DNA from: Anthoceros angustus
Lineage: Eukaryota; Streptophyta; Anthocerotopsida; Anthocerotales; Anthocerotaceae
Length of the DNA: 64,000 nucleotides
Direction of reading: 5' to 3'
NCBI GenBank assembly: GCA_010909165.1
Contig: MU008165.1
Span: 1,984,001-2,048,000, forward strand
Part shown: positions 24,087 to 37,320 of the stretch, piece by piece
Position numbering within the stretch: position 1 is the stretch's first letter
Layout: each line of letters begins with the position of its first letter
Made by a program: the position numbers and the translations under genes
Notes under the pieces: model-generated
Databases searched by the model: none
What the model was told of the DNA's origin: nothing
Seen by the model: only the letters and a program-made list of their open reading frames with translations

Positions 24087-25114
24087 ATTGTTAAGCCAGA
24101 GATACTCCTGAGTCTCCCCGTCCTGGAAATCAGAAATTCACTCGGGACGTGAAGGTCACTCGGGATGTCAAGCCGTCGACAAGAGTGTGCATGGGGCAAA
24201 CTGTGTGCCCTGTTCACCCGGTGCTACCAGAATCAACAAGCTGTGGTGCGTGGCTTGGCACTTGCCGATGCAACGCCACGAGTCGGAGATCAACAGGAGC
24301 TGGTTGTTTTGCAATGAGCAAGAAGACACATTTTCTGCACACACTGCTGTCATTCGAGCTGGCAGGCTCTGCGTGTTAACAACATGGATAGTGTCCTCGG
24401 CAACGGACAGCCCCATCACGCCAGATTGCTACATCGATCACCGCCCACAGAAGAGGTTCTCGGCAGAAGGGCCTACACTGCCCAAAATCTGATCAACAAG
24501 CTCGGTCTGCCCCATAATGGTCAGGCTCGTATCGGACATCACCAGCTTAGTCAGACAAGTTACTCAGCGGACCAGTTGCCTCATTCAAAGACTGAAGGCC
24601 CACCTGGTCGGCACTTCAACCACCACGACAAACTTCGTCTCACAGTAGCAGACAGTGACTCGACCAGCGGCTGTCCTAAAATGTCTGCCTTCAACCAAGC
24701 ATCTCATGGGGTCCAGTTTGCTCACACAGCAGGCAGAATGGAGCCAGAGGGGGGACAACCAGATATGTCTTGGTCCAAGCAAATTGTTGTCATTACCATT
24801 CCTTTGAAATGATGCACATCCTCTAGTTCCTATTGCCGATCTGTGACGGTAGAGATAAAAGGACGATTCTGTCTAGACAAATGAGGGGCAAGAGCATGAT
24901 AACTGGAATGACACAACAACAGAGTCTGGTCACTCACCAGCCTCATCGATCTCGTTTTGTACCGCACTTTGTGCTGTTCTTCTGTCTTTTTGCTTTTCCC
25001 CCGCTCCGTCGTTCTCTGGCCTTGGGCTTGGCCATTTCCTTTTCTTCCTCAGGGAAGAGGGAGGCTTCGATCAGATCCCCAAACAAAACAACTCAAACCT
25101 CAAAACTTAACAAA
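24087..25114. other. Upstream region of the PPR gene
   Basis: About 1 kb between the PPR start and the PPR relic. It should hold the PPR promoter. The ORFs on both strands are short, overlapping and without recognisable motifs. The stretch 24,960-25,060 is rich in pyrimidines. Confidence 0.4.
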
Positions 25115-25620
25115 ATCTCAAATTTTGGTCCCGCACCCAATTCTGTGACATTTGTATCGTCTTGCAAAGCATGTGCAAGCGTAGGCACCCCAGCTTTCGA
25201 GAAGGGGAAGAGGGGAAGTAACTTCATGCACTAACTGGAGAACGAAGGCTTCAGGTTGATGCGTCTGTAGCCAACAGCGTAGTTGACATGTATGCAAGGT
25301 GTGGCAGCCTATGCAAGGTGTGGCAGCCTAGAAGACGCTCAGGATGTGTCTGATCCACTTTCTCAGAAACTTGTGGGAACATGGAATGCCTTGAAACCAG
25401 GATGTTCCCAGAAGTGAAAAGGCCTGGAAGCCCTTCATCTTCTCATTGCCATGCAAGAAGAATGGGTGGGAGAGCCTAATTTCGTGACCTTTTTGTCCCA
25501 TCTGCGGGCATGTGCAGCTGTGGGCACTCTGGCTATGGTGAGCGGGAAGCAGCTCCATGCACAAGCCAGAGAACAAGGGCTTCAGGGCGACGTGTTTGTA
25601 GCCAACAGCCATGGCATGCC
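25115..25620 (+). pseudogene. Decayed PPR gene fragment
   Basis: Translating in shifting frames gives PPR phrases: NSVTFVSSCKACASVGTPAFEKGK, then VDMYARCGSL, then a relic of a WNA-type motif, then VTFLSHLRACAAVGTLAMVSGKQLHAQ and a GLQGDVFVANS-type end. These are the repeat landmarks of the nearby intact PPR gene, but on the opposite strand and broken by at least four frameshifts or stops. The phrase TGTGGCAGCCTATGCAAGG is itself duplicated. It is a dead paralogue or retained fragment. Confidence 0.8.
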
Positions 25621-25964
25621 GTGTCGGACACTGGGGTACTCGGTAAGTTTCCGTAGTTTTTTAAGGGAGTTGCTGCGTGCGTTTTGAAAAAAATGACCCT
25701 TTAGGTGACGGCGACTATGCGCAGCTAGGCCGTTCGGGACACCCATCCCCTCTCTCGCGCAGGAATGTGCCCTCTCTTCCGTGGTTGGTTTGTCAGGCCG
25801 GATTTCTACGGGATTCGGCACATTTATACGAAAATCATAATATACACAATATAATACAAACCTTTTCAAAAAAACGTTTCAAAACGGCTTATTATGATCA
25901 GATGCTCTCGCGTTCGACCGTCGCTGTGGTCCGGAGTCCGGAGGGAGCGGTGGCAAGGGGGAGG

Positions 25965-26220
25965 GGGTGGCAAGGGCATGGGCATGGGCTGGCATGGTTG
26001 GCATGGCTGGCGTGGTTAGCATGGCTGGCATGGTTAGCATGGCATGGCTGGCATGGTTAGCATGGCATGGCTGGCATGGTTAGCATGGCATGGCTGGCAT
26101 GGTTAGCATGGCATGGCTGGCATGGTTAGCATGGCATGGCTGGCATGGTTGGCATGGCATGGCCGGCATGGTTAGCATCGCATGGCTGGCATGGTTAGCA
26201 TGGCATGCCATGGTATGGCT
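25965..26220. repeat. 23-bp minisatellite (GGCATGG/TTAGCAT)
   Basis: The array is built of TAGCATGGCATGGCTGGCATGGT units in tandem, with shorter 10-13-bp variants (GGCATGGTT, GGCTGGCATGG) at the left end and degenerate units at the right. About eight full units are visible between 26,014 and 26,200. The nearby codon-like translations (WLAWLAW) are products of the repeat. Confidence 0.9.
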
Positions 26221-29200
26221 AGCATAGAATAGCATAGCATGGTATGGTGGGCATGGAATGATTTAAGAAACGTTTCTTTAAGGTTTCATTTATGTACAGA
26301 TATGTACATGTAACATGTGCATGTGCTGTCTTGTATGCCACCATGCAAGGTTGTCCCATAGGGTGAACAAGTGTTGGCAAGCATTGTCGCCAAGGTGGCA
26401 TGTGGTGCCATGGGGTGTCAAGTGTCAATTTTGGCAGCCCGATCAAATTTGGCAACTCAAATTCGGCCACACTTGGCATGGCCTGCCAATTTGGTGGGTT
26501 GTCACTCGTCACCACGTGTCAAGTATTTCGAACCAATATTTCAAATACCAAGCCAAGTGTTTCCAATACAACACCTCTATATTCGTTTACTATCCAAATG
26601 CTAGTAATAAGTTACACTAAAGGGCGAAAGGTTTCTACATTTGCTACCTATCGAATTACTAGTAGTAAGTTACACTAGAGGGCTAAAGTTACCAAGTGCA
26701 TAGTGAAGATCAAACTAGAGCAAGTTTAAAAAGTTCTCCATGTATGTACATGCATGAAGTGTAATACGCAATACGGATGAGAATATGGATGCAACTACGG
26801 AGTAAATATGCAAGCGCATATAAGAATAGGTGGATACGCTTGAGAAGTGTTAGTTATCATTAGATATTAGAAAAATAGGATAATTAAGACACTTGTTTGT
26901 CTTAAGAAGTGTTAGTTATTATTAGATATTAGAAAAATAGGATAATTAAGACACTTGTTTGTCTTAATTATCTTACATGTCTGCTTAATAGTAGCACCGA
27001 CTCACCGACTAAATAACAGAAACAAAAAGCCCGAGCTAGTCGGCATTCCAGAGTCCAACCAATCTTGAGCAGTTTAGATTGTTGCATTTGGTATCAGTTG
27101 TCAAGTCATACACTCATACAATTCAATACAAATACATTAATACTATCACATAATATGACTTATCTAGTCATATACTTATACGTGTTCGACAATGCATGTC
27201 TCCTTGGCTTGTGTGTTTCCCCTTGTAAGTGTGGAGTTAGGGTCCAACTTGTAGCCTTAACTTCGGTTCATAAGTATTGGTTTTTTCCACGGGGCACAAT
27301 AGTCTGGACAACCAGGGAGTTTATAGCTCGCCTCCTTATAATTTTTCCCTTAGAAATATGGAATTCGGCATTAACTTTTGTGGCGCTTCAGGGTTGAGTA
27401 GTCTCCTAATTTATGGCAAAATGAGTTTAAGATTGTCAGTTAGTCTCCCAATTCAAATCAAAATGAGAATAAGTATATCAGGTATGGCAAAATGATAATT
27501 TAATGTTAGTAATCCGATGTGTACATGCTCTAACATATGTGACATCCATTTGCATTATTCATGAACAAAGATGAACTTCATGGAAGAGAGTGATTATAGA
27601 CACCTAAGCCACTTGCTTGTACATAGACATGGGAAAATAAGAGCTGCACATTAAATAAAATGATGAGTTATATCATATTTATGAGTTATGTCCTAAAGAA
27701 AATTATGAGTAATGTCATATGAGTTATGTAGTCCAATCTAAGAGTTTTGGAAGAGTATTCTAGGTAGATGTCTCACCACTTGAAAATCTTCTTTTGGAAG
27801 AGACTACCCTTAAATAGTGATAATGATGACAATAATAATGTTGATGATGATAATTATGACATATCACATACAATGGTAACATGGAACTATACCCATAACT
27901 ATGCTCATATACACAAAAAATCATGAACAGAGGAGAAATTTTGCTCAACAAAGTGCTTTACCAAGCCATGCAAGAGGGTGATATACACAAAAAAAATCAC
28001 GAACAGAGGAGAAATTTTGCTCAACAAAGTGCTTTACCAAGCCATGCAAGAGACCACCCTCGAATAAGAGGATATGAGATATCAAGTATAGAGAAACACT
28101 TCACTATAATGTCCACCACCCACACCTAAACCACTCTTAAAAGAAATGAGAAGAGTAGACGTTATTAATAGGCGAGATGGGGAATCCCATCTACCCCTGA
28201 ACTACTCTTAAATGATCATCATGATAAGTTTGAGATAACACACATAATTATATCATACAGCAATATTCATACACATAACTAATTTAGGAATATAAAAAAT
28301 ATTTACTAAACAAAATCATTTCCAACCACATATAGATGCACTTTTGAACAAGATTATGATAATTATGAGGGACACTATAATTATATAATTATTACACATG
28401 ATTATACTCATATATATATAGTAAATTAACAATAGAAAAAAAGTCATTAATAAAAGTTGCTTACTAATTACCATGTCTCCTTTATGGGCACGGTATGCTA
28501 GCCATAACCACAACTTTCTCTAAAGGTCTATAGGCCATGGGTGTCCAAGCTCTTATGGCTATCATGGTTTTCCGAGGCAGAGCCTGCTCGCATCTATGAC
28601 TTTGTACGCGCCATAGCAACATGTAGCCTTGGTTACCTTTGCTCTCACAGCGGCCATCAATGCCATCGCCCATGTAGCCATGGCCGATATGGCAGCCTTA
28701 ATGAGCTAGCATGGCTTTCCGGCATTCGAGATAGTTTATGTATGATATCCATCATGCATGACATAGTGGCATGGTACACCGTTCATGCATGTCACGGTGG
28801 CACAGTGCAACGGTACAGCGGTGATACAGTGGCACCCTAGCCAATGGTTGGTGTAGCATTGCAATGGTGCAATGGTCATTATAAGGAGGGGCTACCTTTT
28901 ACAAATGGGTCGTTAGAGGAAACTACAACACTTTTACTACAACTCAAAGCCTTGTTGTAAGTTTTTCGAACATTTACAACAAGGGTTCCTAACTAATATG
29001 ATGTGGCACGGATTTTACAACAGGGGTTTGTTGACATGGTATGTTGGCACGGATTTTACACCGGGGGTTGCTCGTTGTCCATGACGTTGTTAATTGTGCA
29101 TAAACTCTTTTTGATTTAGAAAACTAGGAGGTTATTTGTTAATAAAACTATACTTTGTTGAATATATAATGACGTGGCACATTGTTTGTAAAGGATGTTG

Positions 29201-29270
29201 TAAACAGTACTTGTAAAAGACATTCTAAACCTTGTTTGTTATAGATGTGGTTGTAAATAGTGCAAGACTT
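26221..29270. other. AT-rich intergenic region with local direct duplications
   Basis: No gene was recognised in these 3 kb. Two head-to-tail duplications are clear: a 62-bp unit (26,843-26,904 and 26,905-26,966) beginning AGAAGTGTTAGTTAT, and a 70-74-bp unit (27,907-27,980 and 27,981-28,050) beginning ATATACACAAAA. Near 28,770-28,880 there are repeated phrases like CAACGGTACAGCGGTGATACAGTGGCA, which reappear inside the 2-kb tandem duplication further right, so this is probably the same repeat family. Confidence 0.6.
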
Positions 29271-29464
29271 GACTTTTTGGAATAATACCATTCATCGGAA
29301 TATAAATGAATAGATTTATTATTTGCTGATGTGGCAAATTCGTTGCAAATGATGTTGTAAATATGTTTATTTGGATTTATGTTAGTTATGGGATTATCTA
29401 TTTTTGTTTTGTATTTACTGCCTTGTCACATGCATTGTAACTATGGTTGTAAAACGAATGAAAA

Positions 29465-29468
<4 letters not shown>

Positions 29469-29560
<92 letters not shown>
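29469..29560. repeat. (TA)n microsatellite, copy A
   Basis: About 90 bases of uninterrupted TA dinucleotides. The paralogous tract in copy B lies at 31,475-31,570. The apparent IYIYIY ORFs are repeat products. Confidence 0.97.
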
Positions 29561-29562
<2 letters not shown>

Positions 29563-30044
29563 TTATTTGCTGACATGCCAACTTGAGTGCAAATATGATT
29601 GTGAAATGGTTTCTTGAATTTATGTTATATCATTGGATTATTAATTTTTATTGTATATTTGTTAACGCGCACATGCATCGTAACTATGGTTGTAAAATGC
29701 GGATTTTTTCATGAATTATGTCATCATGTGCCAATATCCATGAATGAATATTATTTGCTGATGTGGGCATGTTTGTCGCAAATGCCGTTGTAAAATTGTG
29801 GAAGAGATCTTTTCCTTATTTATGTCATTTATGAGGTTATATATTAGTAAGATTGCTGATTTGGCATGCTTGTCGCAAATGCCATTGTAAAATTGTGGAA
29901 GAGACCTTTTCCTAATTTATGTTATTTATGAGGTTATATGTTAGTAAAATTTCTTATGTGGCATGTTCATTGCAAATATGTTGTAAAGTGTTATAAAAAT
30001 TTGTCGATTTATAAATAGTGCCAGCGCATTGTAAATGTTGTTGT

Positions 30045-30455
30045 AAGAATTTTCTTGGCCAAGCTGTCAAAAACGAGGCGTGCATCTTCCAGCTCGCCAC
30101 ATTTGGCATACAGGTCCACTAGGGAAGCGCCCACAAGTATGTTATCCAAATGTCCCCTTTGCACAATCTGTGAGTGCAGTTGCCTGCCCTTCTGTAAGGC
30201 ACAAACGCTTGCACATGCCTTCAAAAGGCAAGCAAAAGTAACCACATCAGCCACAATCAGGCCAACTTGCTGCATTCGTGCATACAAAAATAGCGCCTCC
30301 TAACCAAGCCCTTTCTGTCTATACCCAGAAATCAGGGCATTCAAAGTCAGCACATCCTTTGGGCTTAGGCATTCAAAAACTCGATGCGCATCTTCAGTTC
30401 GCCACACTTTGCCTACATGTCCACCAGGCAAGTGCCCACAAGTGTGTTATCTAGA
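30045..30455 (-). pseudogene. PPR gene relic in copy A
   Basis: The minus strand encodes two PPR triplet pieces. The better one (30,045-30,290) reads VVTFACLLKACASVCALQKG, then RQLHSQI, then LVDLYAKCGELEDARLVFDSL. The other (30,300-30,455) carries the next unit with stops and frameshifts. The repeats are diverged from the intact PPR gene at 21-24 kb, so this is a different family member. There is no start or C-terminus. Confidence 0.85.
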
Positions 30456-30705
30456 TGTCCTCTAATAACATGTGGTTCCTACACTCAGGGGCTACTAATC
30501 ATATATGCCAATTGAGAGAGAAATTTACTACTTACACTACGGTGTCCACAAGCCAACTTGTTTTACTAGGAGACGATAGTGGCTTAGGAGAAGTGCAGCT
30601 ACCCCTTGTAGGTCGAAGGGACATTTGTCTCCAAAATGTTTTGCACGTACCTAGCATGACAAAGAACTCGTTATCCATACGCAAATTAATATCAGATCAT
30701 GAGTG
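30455..30705 (+). pseudogene. Ty1/copia protease-region fragment, copy A
   Basis: The frame reads WFLHSGATNHICQ, then LPLVGRRDICLQNVLHVPSMTKNSLSIRKL. This is the aspartic-protease region of copia Gag-Pol, where the family normally has DSGA; here the catalytic Asp is replaced by His. No gag zinc knuckle or integrase follows. It directly abuts the PPR relic, so the junction is a rearrangement or insertion scar. Copy B carries the same fragment. Confidence 0.85.
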
Positions 30706-31472
30706 CAAATATGTTGTAAAGTGTTATAAAAATTTGTCGATTTGGCATACAGTGGTACCTTGGTCAATGGTTGGTGTAGCGGTGCAACGGTGCAGCGGCG
30801 ATACAGTAGCACCCGACCCTGGCAATCATTGTTGTACAAGGTCCAGAACATATGAAACATATTGTGTGAAACCGAGGCTCTTATGTATGGAATTTTATGT
30901 AAGCACCCACACGCCAAATTCCGAGAGGCTAATGGCGATAAAAGACACTCTTGCGAAATACTGTGTGTAGCTTTCCGGTGCCTTGCACAACTCTCATCGA
31001 CATCTTTTCTATATTTTTTGTGAGAGGGTGTCTGAAGAGTCCCAAACGACATCACGATCCCAAACGTTTGACAAGTTCTTAGGTTCTAAAATAAGCGTCA
31101 TTCACGAAGACATCACTTAGTTTAAAATGGCCACGTGATGAATATATGTGGATCATACCATATACTCTGGACAAATTCCATACACAAAACCGTAGAATAT
31201 TCGTAGTTCAACCATAGAATATAGAGAAGTTCTCGAACATTCTAGAATTATAGAGTTTCTTCCAAAAGACCCGTGCGCGTGACTTTTGGAATAATACCAT
31301 TCATCGGAATATAAATGAATAGATTTATTATTTGCTGATGTGGCAAATTCGTTGCAAATGATGTTGTAAATATGTTATTTGGATTTATGTTAGTTATGGG
31401 ATTATCTATTTTTTGTTTTGTATTTACGCCTTGTCACATGCATTGTAACTATGGTTGTAAAGCGAATGAAAA

Positions 31473-31572
<100 letters not shown>

Positions 31573-32059
31573 TTATTTGCTGACATGCCAACTTGAGTGC
31601 AAATATGATTGTGAAATGGTTTCTTGAATTTATGTTATATCATTGGATTATTAATTTTTATTGTATATTTGTTAACGTGGCACATGCATCGTAACTATGG
31701 TTGTAAAATGCAGAAGCCGGATTTTTTCATGAATTATGTCATCATGTGCCAATATCCATGAATGAATATTATTTGCTGATGTGGGCATGTTTGTCGCAAA
31801 TGCCGTTGTAAAATTGTGGAAGAGATCTTTTCCTTATTTATGTCATTTATGAGGTTATATATTAGTAAGATTGCTGATTTGGCATGCTTGTCGCAAATGC
31901 CATTGTAAAATTGTGGAAGAGACCTTTTCCTAATTTATGTTATTTATGAGGTTATATGTTAGTAAAATTTCTTATGTGGCATGTTCATTGCAAATATGTT
32001 GTAAAGTGTTATAAAAATTTGTCGATTTATAAATAGTGCCGGTATAAATGTTGTTGTAA

Positions 32060-32455
32060 GAATTTTCTTGTATCAAAAGCGTGCATCTTCCATCGCCACA
32101 TTTGGCATCTGAGTCCACTAGGGAAGCGCCCACAAGTATGTTATCCAAATGTCCCTTTGCACAATCTGTGAGGAGGCACCTTATACGCTTGCACATGCCT
32201 TCAAAAGGCAAGCAAAGTAACCACATCACCACAATCAGGCCAACTTGCGCATTCGTGCATACAAAAATAAGCGCCTCTAACCAAGCCCTTCGCCTATACC
32301 CGTAAATCGGGGCATTCAAAGTCGACATCCTTTGGGCTTAGGCATTCAAAACTCGATCGCATCTTGATTCGCCACACTTTGCCTACATGTCCACTGCAAG
32401 TGCCCACAAGTGTGTTATCTAGATGTCCTCTAATAACATGTGGTTCCTACACTCG
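32060..32455 (-). pseudogene. PPR gene relic in copy B, heavily frameshifted
   Basis: This is the paralogue of the relic at 30,045-30,455, recognisable by phrases such as GHLDNILVGASLVD. It has about a dozen small deletions relative to copy A, many at CAG or CTG, so no frame persists for more than about 40 codons. Confidence 0.8.
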
Positions 32456-32680
32456 GGGCTACTAATCATATATGCCAATTGAGAGAAATTTACTACTTAC
32501 ACTACGGTGTCCACAAGCCAACTTGTTTTACTAGGAGACGATAGTGGCTTAGGAGAAGTGCAGCTACCCCTTGTAGGTCGAAGGGACATTTGTCTCCAAA
32601 ATGTTTTGCACGTACCTAGCATGACAAAGAACTCGTTATCCATACGCAAATTAATATCAGATCATGAGCTGCAAGTGCTG
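32420..32680 (+). pseudogene. Ty1/copia protease-region fragment, copy B
   Basis: This is nearly identical to the copy A fragment over the part reading LPLVGRRDICLQNVLHVP, but small deletions near 32,456 and 32,487 disrupt the start. It is inactive. Confidence 0.8.
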
Positions 32681-33256
32681 TTTACACCAGCAGGCTGCTT
32701 GGTGACTCCAGCAAAACCGGTGCAGCGGTGATACAGTGGTACCTTGGTCAATGGTTGGTGTAGCGGTGCAACGGTGCAGCGGCGATACAGTAGCACCCGA
32801 CCCTGGCAATCATTGTTGTACAAGGTCCAGAACATATGAAACATATTGTGTGAAACCGAGGCTCTTATGTATGGAATTTTATGTAAGCACCCACACGCCA
32901 AATTCCGAGAGGCTAATGGCGATAAAAGACACTCTTAAATCTGTGTAGCTTTCGGTGCCTTGCACAACTCTCATCGACATCTTTTCTATATTTTTTGTGA
33001 GAGGGTGTCTGAAGAGTCCCAAACGACATCACGATCCCAAACGTTTGACAAGTTCTTAGGTTCTAAAATAAGCGTCATTCACGAAGACATCACTTAGTTT
33101 AAAATGGCCACGTGATGAATATATGTGGATCATACCATATACTCTGGACAAATTCCATACACAAAACCGTAGAATATTCAGAGTTCAACCATAGAATATA
33201 GAGAAGTTCTCGCGAACATTCTAGAATTATAGAGTTTCTTCCAAAAGACCCGTGCG

Positions 33257-34504
33257 GCAGTGCCCGACTTTTTGAGATATCCCAAACTACATGCCATAAA
33301 CAACTGGGTCAACTTGTATGCAACGTACTGTGGACGTACTTTCGCTGGCCGACCAGCTAGGCGTACACTATGTCCCGTATCGTGTAGTATGTAGTTCGAT
33401 CCCAAGTGAATGTATCATGCCGCACTATCAGCCTTCTAGTTCTAACTACTTCGGGGAGTTTCCATCCAGTTTATACTGATATTAATGAACTTACCCCAGC
33501 CACCAAACTTGGACTCTGTGGGGACAAGGGAGGAATGGTAGACTCCCCCTTATGAAGGTAATAGGCGTGTTCTTTTTTTGTTCTTTAGTGTGTGGCGTGA
33601 GGAATAAGGCAGAAAAAGGGGAACTAAGGACGAATGGGCTGGATTACGACGAACAAGAAGGACTGAAGGAAGGATCCGTGTCGGACAACGTCGGATAGGC
33701 TACAAGGAACTCTGGAGTAAACTCAGGAGCGGACCAAGGTAAGTGTGGTGGAAGGAGTAACTGCGGAGAAGGAGCGGAGCGTAATAGGCAAGCGGGACAC
33801 GTGCACGGTGCCGAGTGGAAGACTGACATGCAGCGGACTAGGACTGCAGAGTTGTCAGTGGCCGTTATAGGCAGGTAACCACGACCCAAGGACATGCGCC
33901 AAGAAGACGACGGGCGTGAAGTTGCGATACGATGCGTGATTCTTGCGATTCGGCGGCGAAGGGCGTCTTCCGCGCATCAATTCGCGGCATACTGTTGAGA
34001 AGACCATTTTCCCGGTCGACTTCTTGGCAATTCTCGCTGTCGCTCGTGCTCAGACACCTCGCTCTTTGGCACTTTCTCTTCCGACGTTCGAGCGCAATGC
34101 CATGTGACCTTCATCTCCTTGCGGCGCATCAATCCATCCGGAGCTTAGGAACCTCGTGGAGAGCATCATAGCCCTCCATACCTCAGCGGCAGAGCGAGCG
34201 GCGCGTGAACATGGGACCCAAGAAGGCGGTAGAGGTCTGGGAGCCCTGGTGCTTGGTGGAGAAAAAAATTGTGATGAGGCGCTACCCGGATTTCGGCCCA
34301 TGGCTTGCCGAAGCAGGGGAGTTGGTGCAGGAGTGGCACCTCGACATCTTCCACGTGGTATGGACCTTTGACAGCGTGGCGCTGGTCCGGGAATACGCCC
34401 GGAAGATGTTGGCGGCGGCAACCAAGGCTGTCCGCTCCAAGAGCTTGCGGGAGGATCCAAGGAGGTGGACGGTGGAGGTCCTTCGGGTAGTTTACAATCG
34501 CCCA
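33257..34504. other. Region of unknown content left of the copia integrase
   Basis: The GC content rises here. A plus-strand frame at 34,208-34,505 encodes about 100 residues with natural composition (EVWEPWCLVEKKIVMRRYPDFG is a typical stretch, then ALVREYARKMLAAATKAV), running straight into copia sequence. I do not recognise it; it may be a host-gene or transposon fragment joined to the retroelement. The rest shows no gene. Confidence 0.3.
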
Positions 34505-36799
34505 GCATCACTTCTTCACAGGAACACTCTCTTACCTTAGCCGAGGGGGTTGACTTCCATGACTTGTATAGTCTGAAGATTAGTCATCAAGTTCACTCGA
34601 TTCAACAGCAAACGTACGTTGCCGACACACAACCAAGTGTAAGCAAGACTTTCTTATGGCACTGCAGACTTTGTCACCCAAGTTTAGCCTACATAAAACA
34701 AATAACCAAGAACAAGGCCATGTATAAGGATGGGCTTACTTTTCAACCAGAAGACACCTATTCTTCTGTGAAGGCTGCCAGTACGGCAAACTTACTCAAA
34801 AACCGTATAATGATCCTTCACCAACTCGAGCCACAGCCTTACTAGAAGTTATACATACGGATATATGTGGACCTATGTCCACACAATCATTCAGTGGAGC
34901 TATTTATTTCCTATCGTTTATGGATGAGTGGAGTCATTATTGCCAACTCTATTTTCTACATAGTCGCTAGCAGACTTTTGCCAAGTTTGAGGAATATACA
35001 ACTATAGCGGAAGCACAGACTGGCCATGTGATTAAGCGTCTGTGCAGTGAAAATGCTAAGGAGTACATTAGTACAGAATTCACTGAGTTCTGCAAATGAA
35101 AAGGCATCATTCACCAACTGACGGTACCCTAACATCCACCTCAGAATCCCTTTGCAGAACGTTATAACAGGACTTTGCAGGAAAGGACCAGGGCAACATT
35201 GGCACTCGCTGGACTTACCCGGGCATATTGGGCAGAAGCAGTTGATTCTGTGAACTACATCACTAACAGACTGCCATTGAAGCCCTTAACATGATAATTT
35301 TTGAAGGGGGGGAATATAGTAACCCCCTTCAGTCGAGACAACACCCCCTTGTCACGATGTACACCCTTCCTGCAACAGCATATCTGCCCTACTTTGATAA
35401 TGCGCACACCCTTTCTAAGCCCATACCTTTGATAAAAGACGCACTTTCAAGTCTAAACTCCAGAGCTAGAGCATAGTAGGGTGTGGGCCCGTCTGCTTTT
35501 TTGTGGAATGCATAGAGGGCTGCCATTTTCATATGTTTATTACAACTGAAAACTTTTACTTTCAAGTGGTGGAACACAATGAAAGCAATCCTCCTTTAGC
35601 AGTTGTTTGTTGAAATGTTCTCACGACCACTGAAATAAGACTCCCGATACTGAGTCAAGGACCACCACCAAATTCCGAAGGCGGTCCATATCCTCTGCGT
35701 CAAAGCTGTCATTCTCCTCCAATGCTTGCTCGTATTCATTAGTATAATTCTTGGGCTGAGCTTCGGACGGTGTCGACTACCACGCTACATTTAGGGTCTG
35801 CTGACCCTCATCCAAAAGCTCGCCAATCGTGGTCTTCAACCTTCTGGCACTCAATGCAACCACTTGGGCTTTAAGGCAATGCCAACGTCCTTAAAATGAA
35901 CAAAGTTGGTTGCCCATGCGCCCATGCAAGCGTCCTTAAAATCAACAAGAACAAGGTCTCCTAAGAAGTAGAGACGACTCCTCGTCTCTACTTTTGAGGG
36001 TGTGAAATTTGGGGTTTGACGATGGAGAACCGTGCTTTGTCACGTTTTCAAAACTTTGGCCAAAACCTTAAGTGTGAAAGTCCGAAGTGAAGAATGAAAC
36101 CATGTTTTTTGAGGGTTTTACCTGTTATGGTTTTTTTTTAAGGTAACACAATCCCCTAATTACCCACCACAAAATGATTACAGTCGAAGATGGAAACCAA
36201 ATGTAACAAGCCATGTAGTCATACGGACATCATGAATTTCAAAATAGCGACATAGCAGGGGTTTGAAGGGTTGCATGCATGAGCGGTAAACAACAAAAGG
36301 TGGATGCCGCATCAACGTAATTCTATGACCGTGGATATCCGGTGAACGCGGCTTCATCGGTGAACTTGACTCAGCGCAAGTCAAGTGTTGGTTGCCACGG
36401 ATAGTGGCGATCATTTCTATGTTGCGAAACATGACATGAAAGTCACGGAGGCCGTGCGGCTTGCATTCTCCAAGTGCTCTCGAAAGTCCCACGAGGCAAG
36501 CGTTTGGATGTGTTGAGCGTCATTTACGAACCTCACCGCTAACCGACATAATCCATGCCCACCGGCCTAACCTCATCGGCTACAATGTTCGCATGCGTGG
36601 CGGTGCTATGACATATCGATCTGGGCCAGTGGTTATGTCATCGGACATGCTCAATGCTTGATGCGTAGTACGTGGTGTGACCAAGTCTGCTAGTTTGCGC
36701 CATGACAATACGCGAATGTGGGAGGAGTTTGACAATGGCGCCAGCTATTTTACGGGTTATGGCGGCGGGGCGGGGTTCTTATTGCAAGGGTGATCATGG

Positions 36800-37320
36800 G
36801 CCCGCTATGGTAGCATCACGCCTCAACATTCAATGGCGACAAAGAACAAAGCGCAAAATCGTATGCTTGCAATCCAGCTGAAAACAAGCACACGAGAACA
36901 TGCACTCGGGTTGACGGTCATCACCAGGACACAACCCATTGCAGAGAAGAGGGCCAGGAGGAGATCCACTTTGAGGGAGCGTCGTGGGGGCGCCTCCGGA
37001 GGCATCATCGCCAATTGGTGGCCAACCCTTATTCGAGTGGCATCCGTTTGCCACTCCCAAAGCCTCTGCGTGGTTCCACAGGGGGGAGGTGGGGATAAGG
37101 GTTTCTTTGAGGGAGCCCAAAGGAGGTGAGGACTCTAACCGAGAGGAGAGAGGGGCTGTGAGGCCCCGTGACATCTGCCATGATCTCACGTTGGCTGGGA
37201 AGGAGGTGAAGGCAGCTGAGATGGAGCTGCGGAGGTTCAGACCATATCTGGCCGTAAAGCCTGAACAGCGGGAGTTGACGAAGGAGGAGCTAGAGGCGTA
37301 AGAGGCGCAGGGCAGCAAGA
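36800..37320 (+). other. Unidentified coding-like fragment inside the TIR element
   Basis: Overlapping plus-strand frames (36,833-37,129 and 36,984-37,301) have coding-like composition, for example ICHDLTLAGKEVKAAEMELRRF followed by EQRELTKEELEA before the end. The frames switch within the stretch, suggesting an old gene fragment with indels. No family was recognised. Confidence 0.3.
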
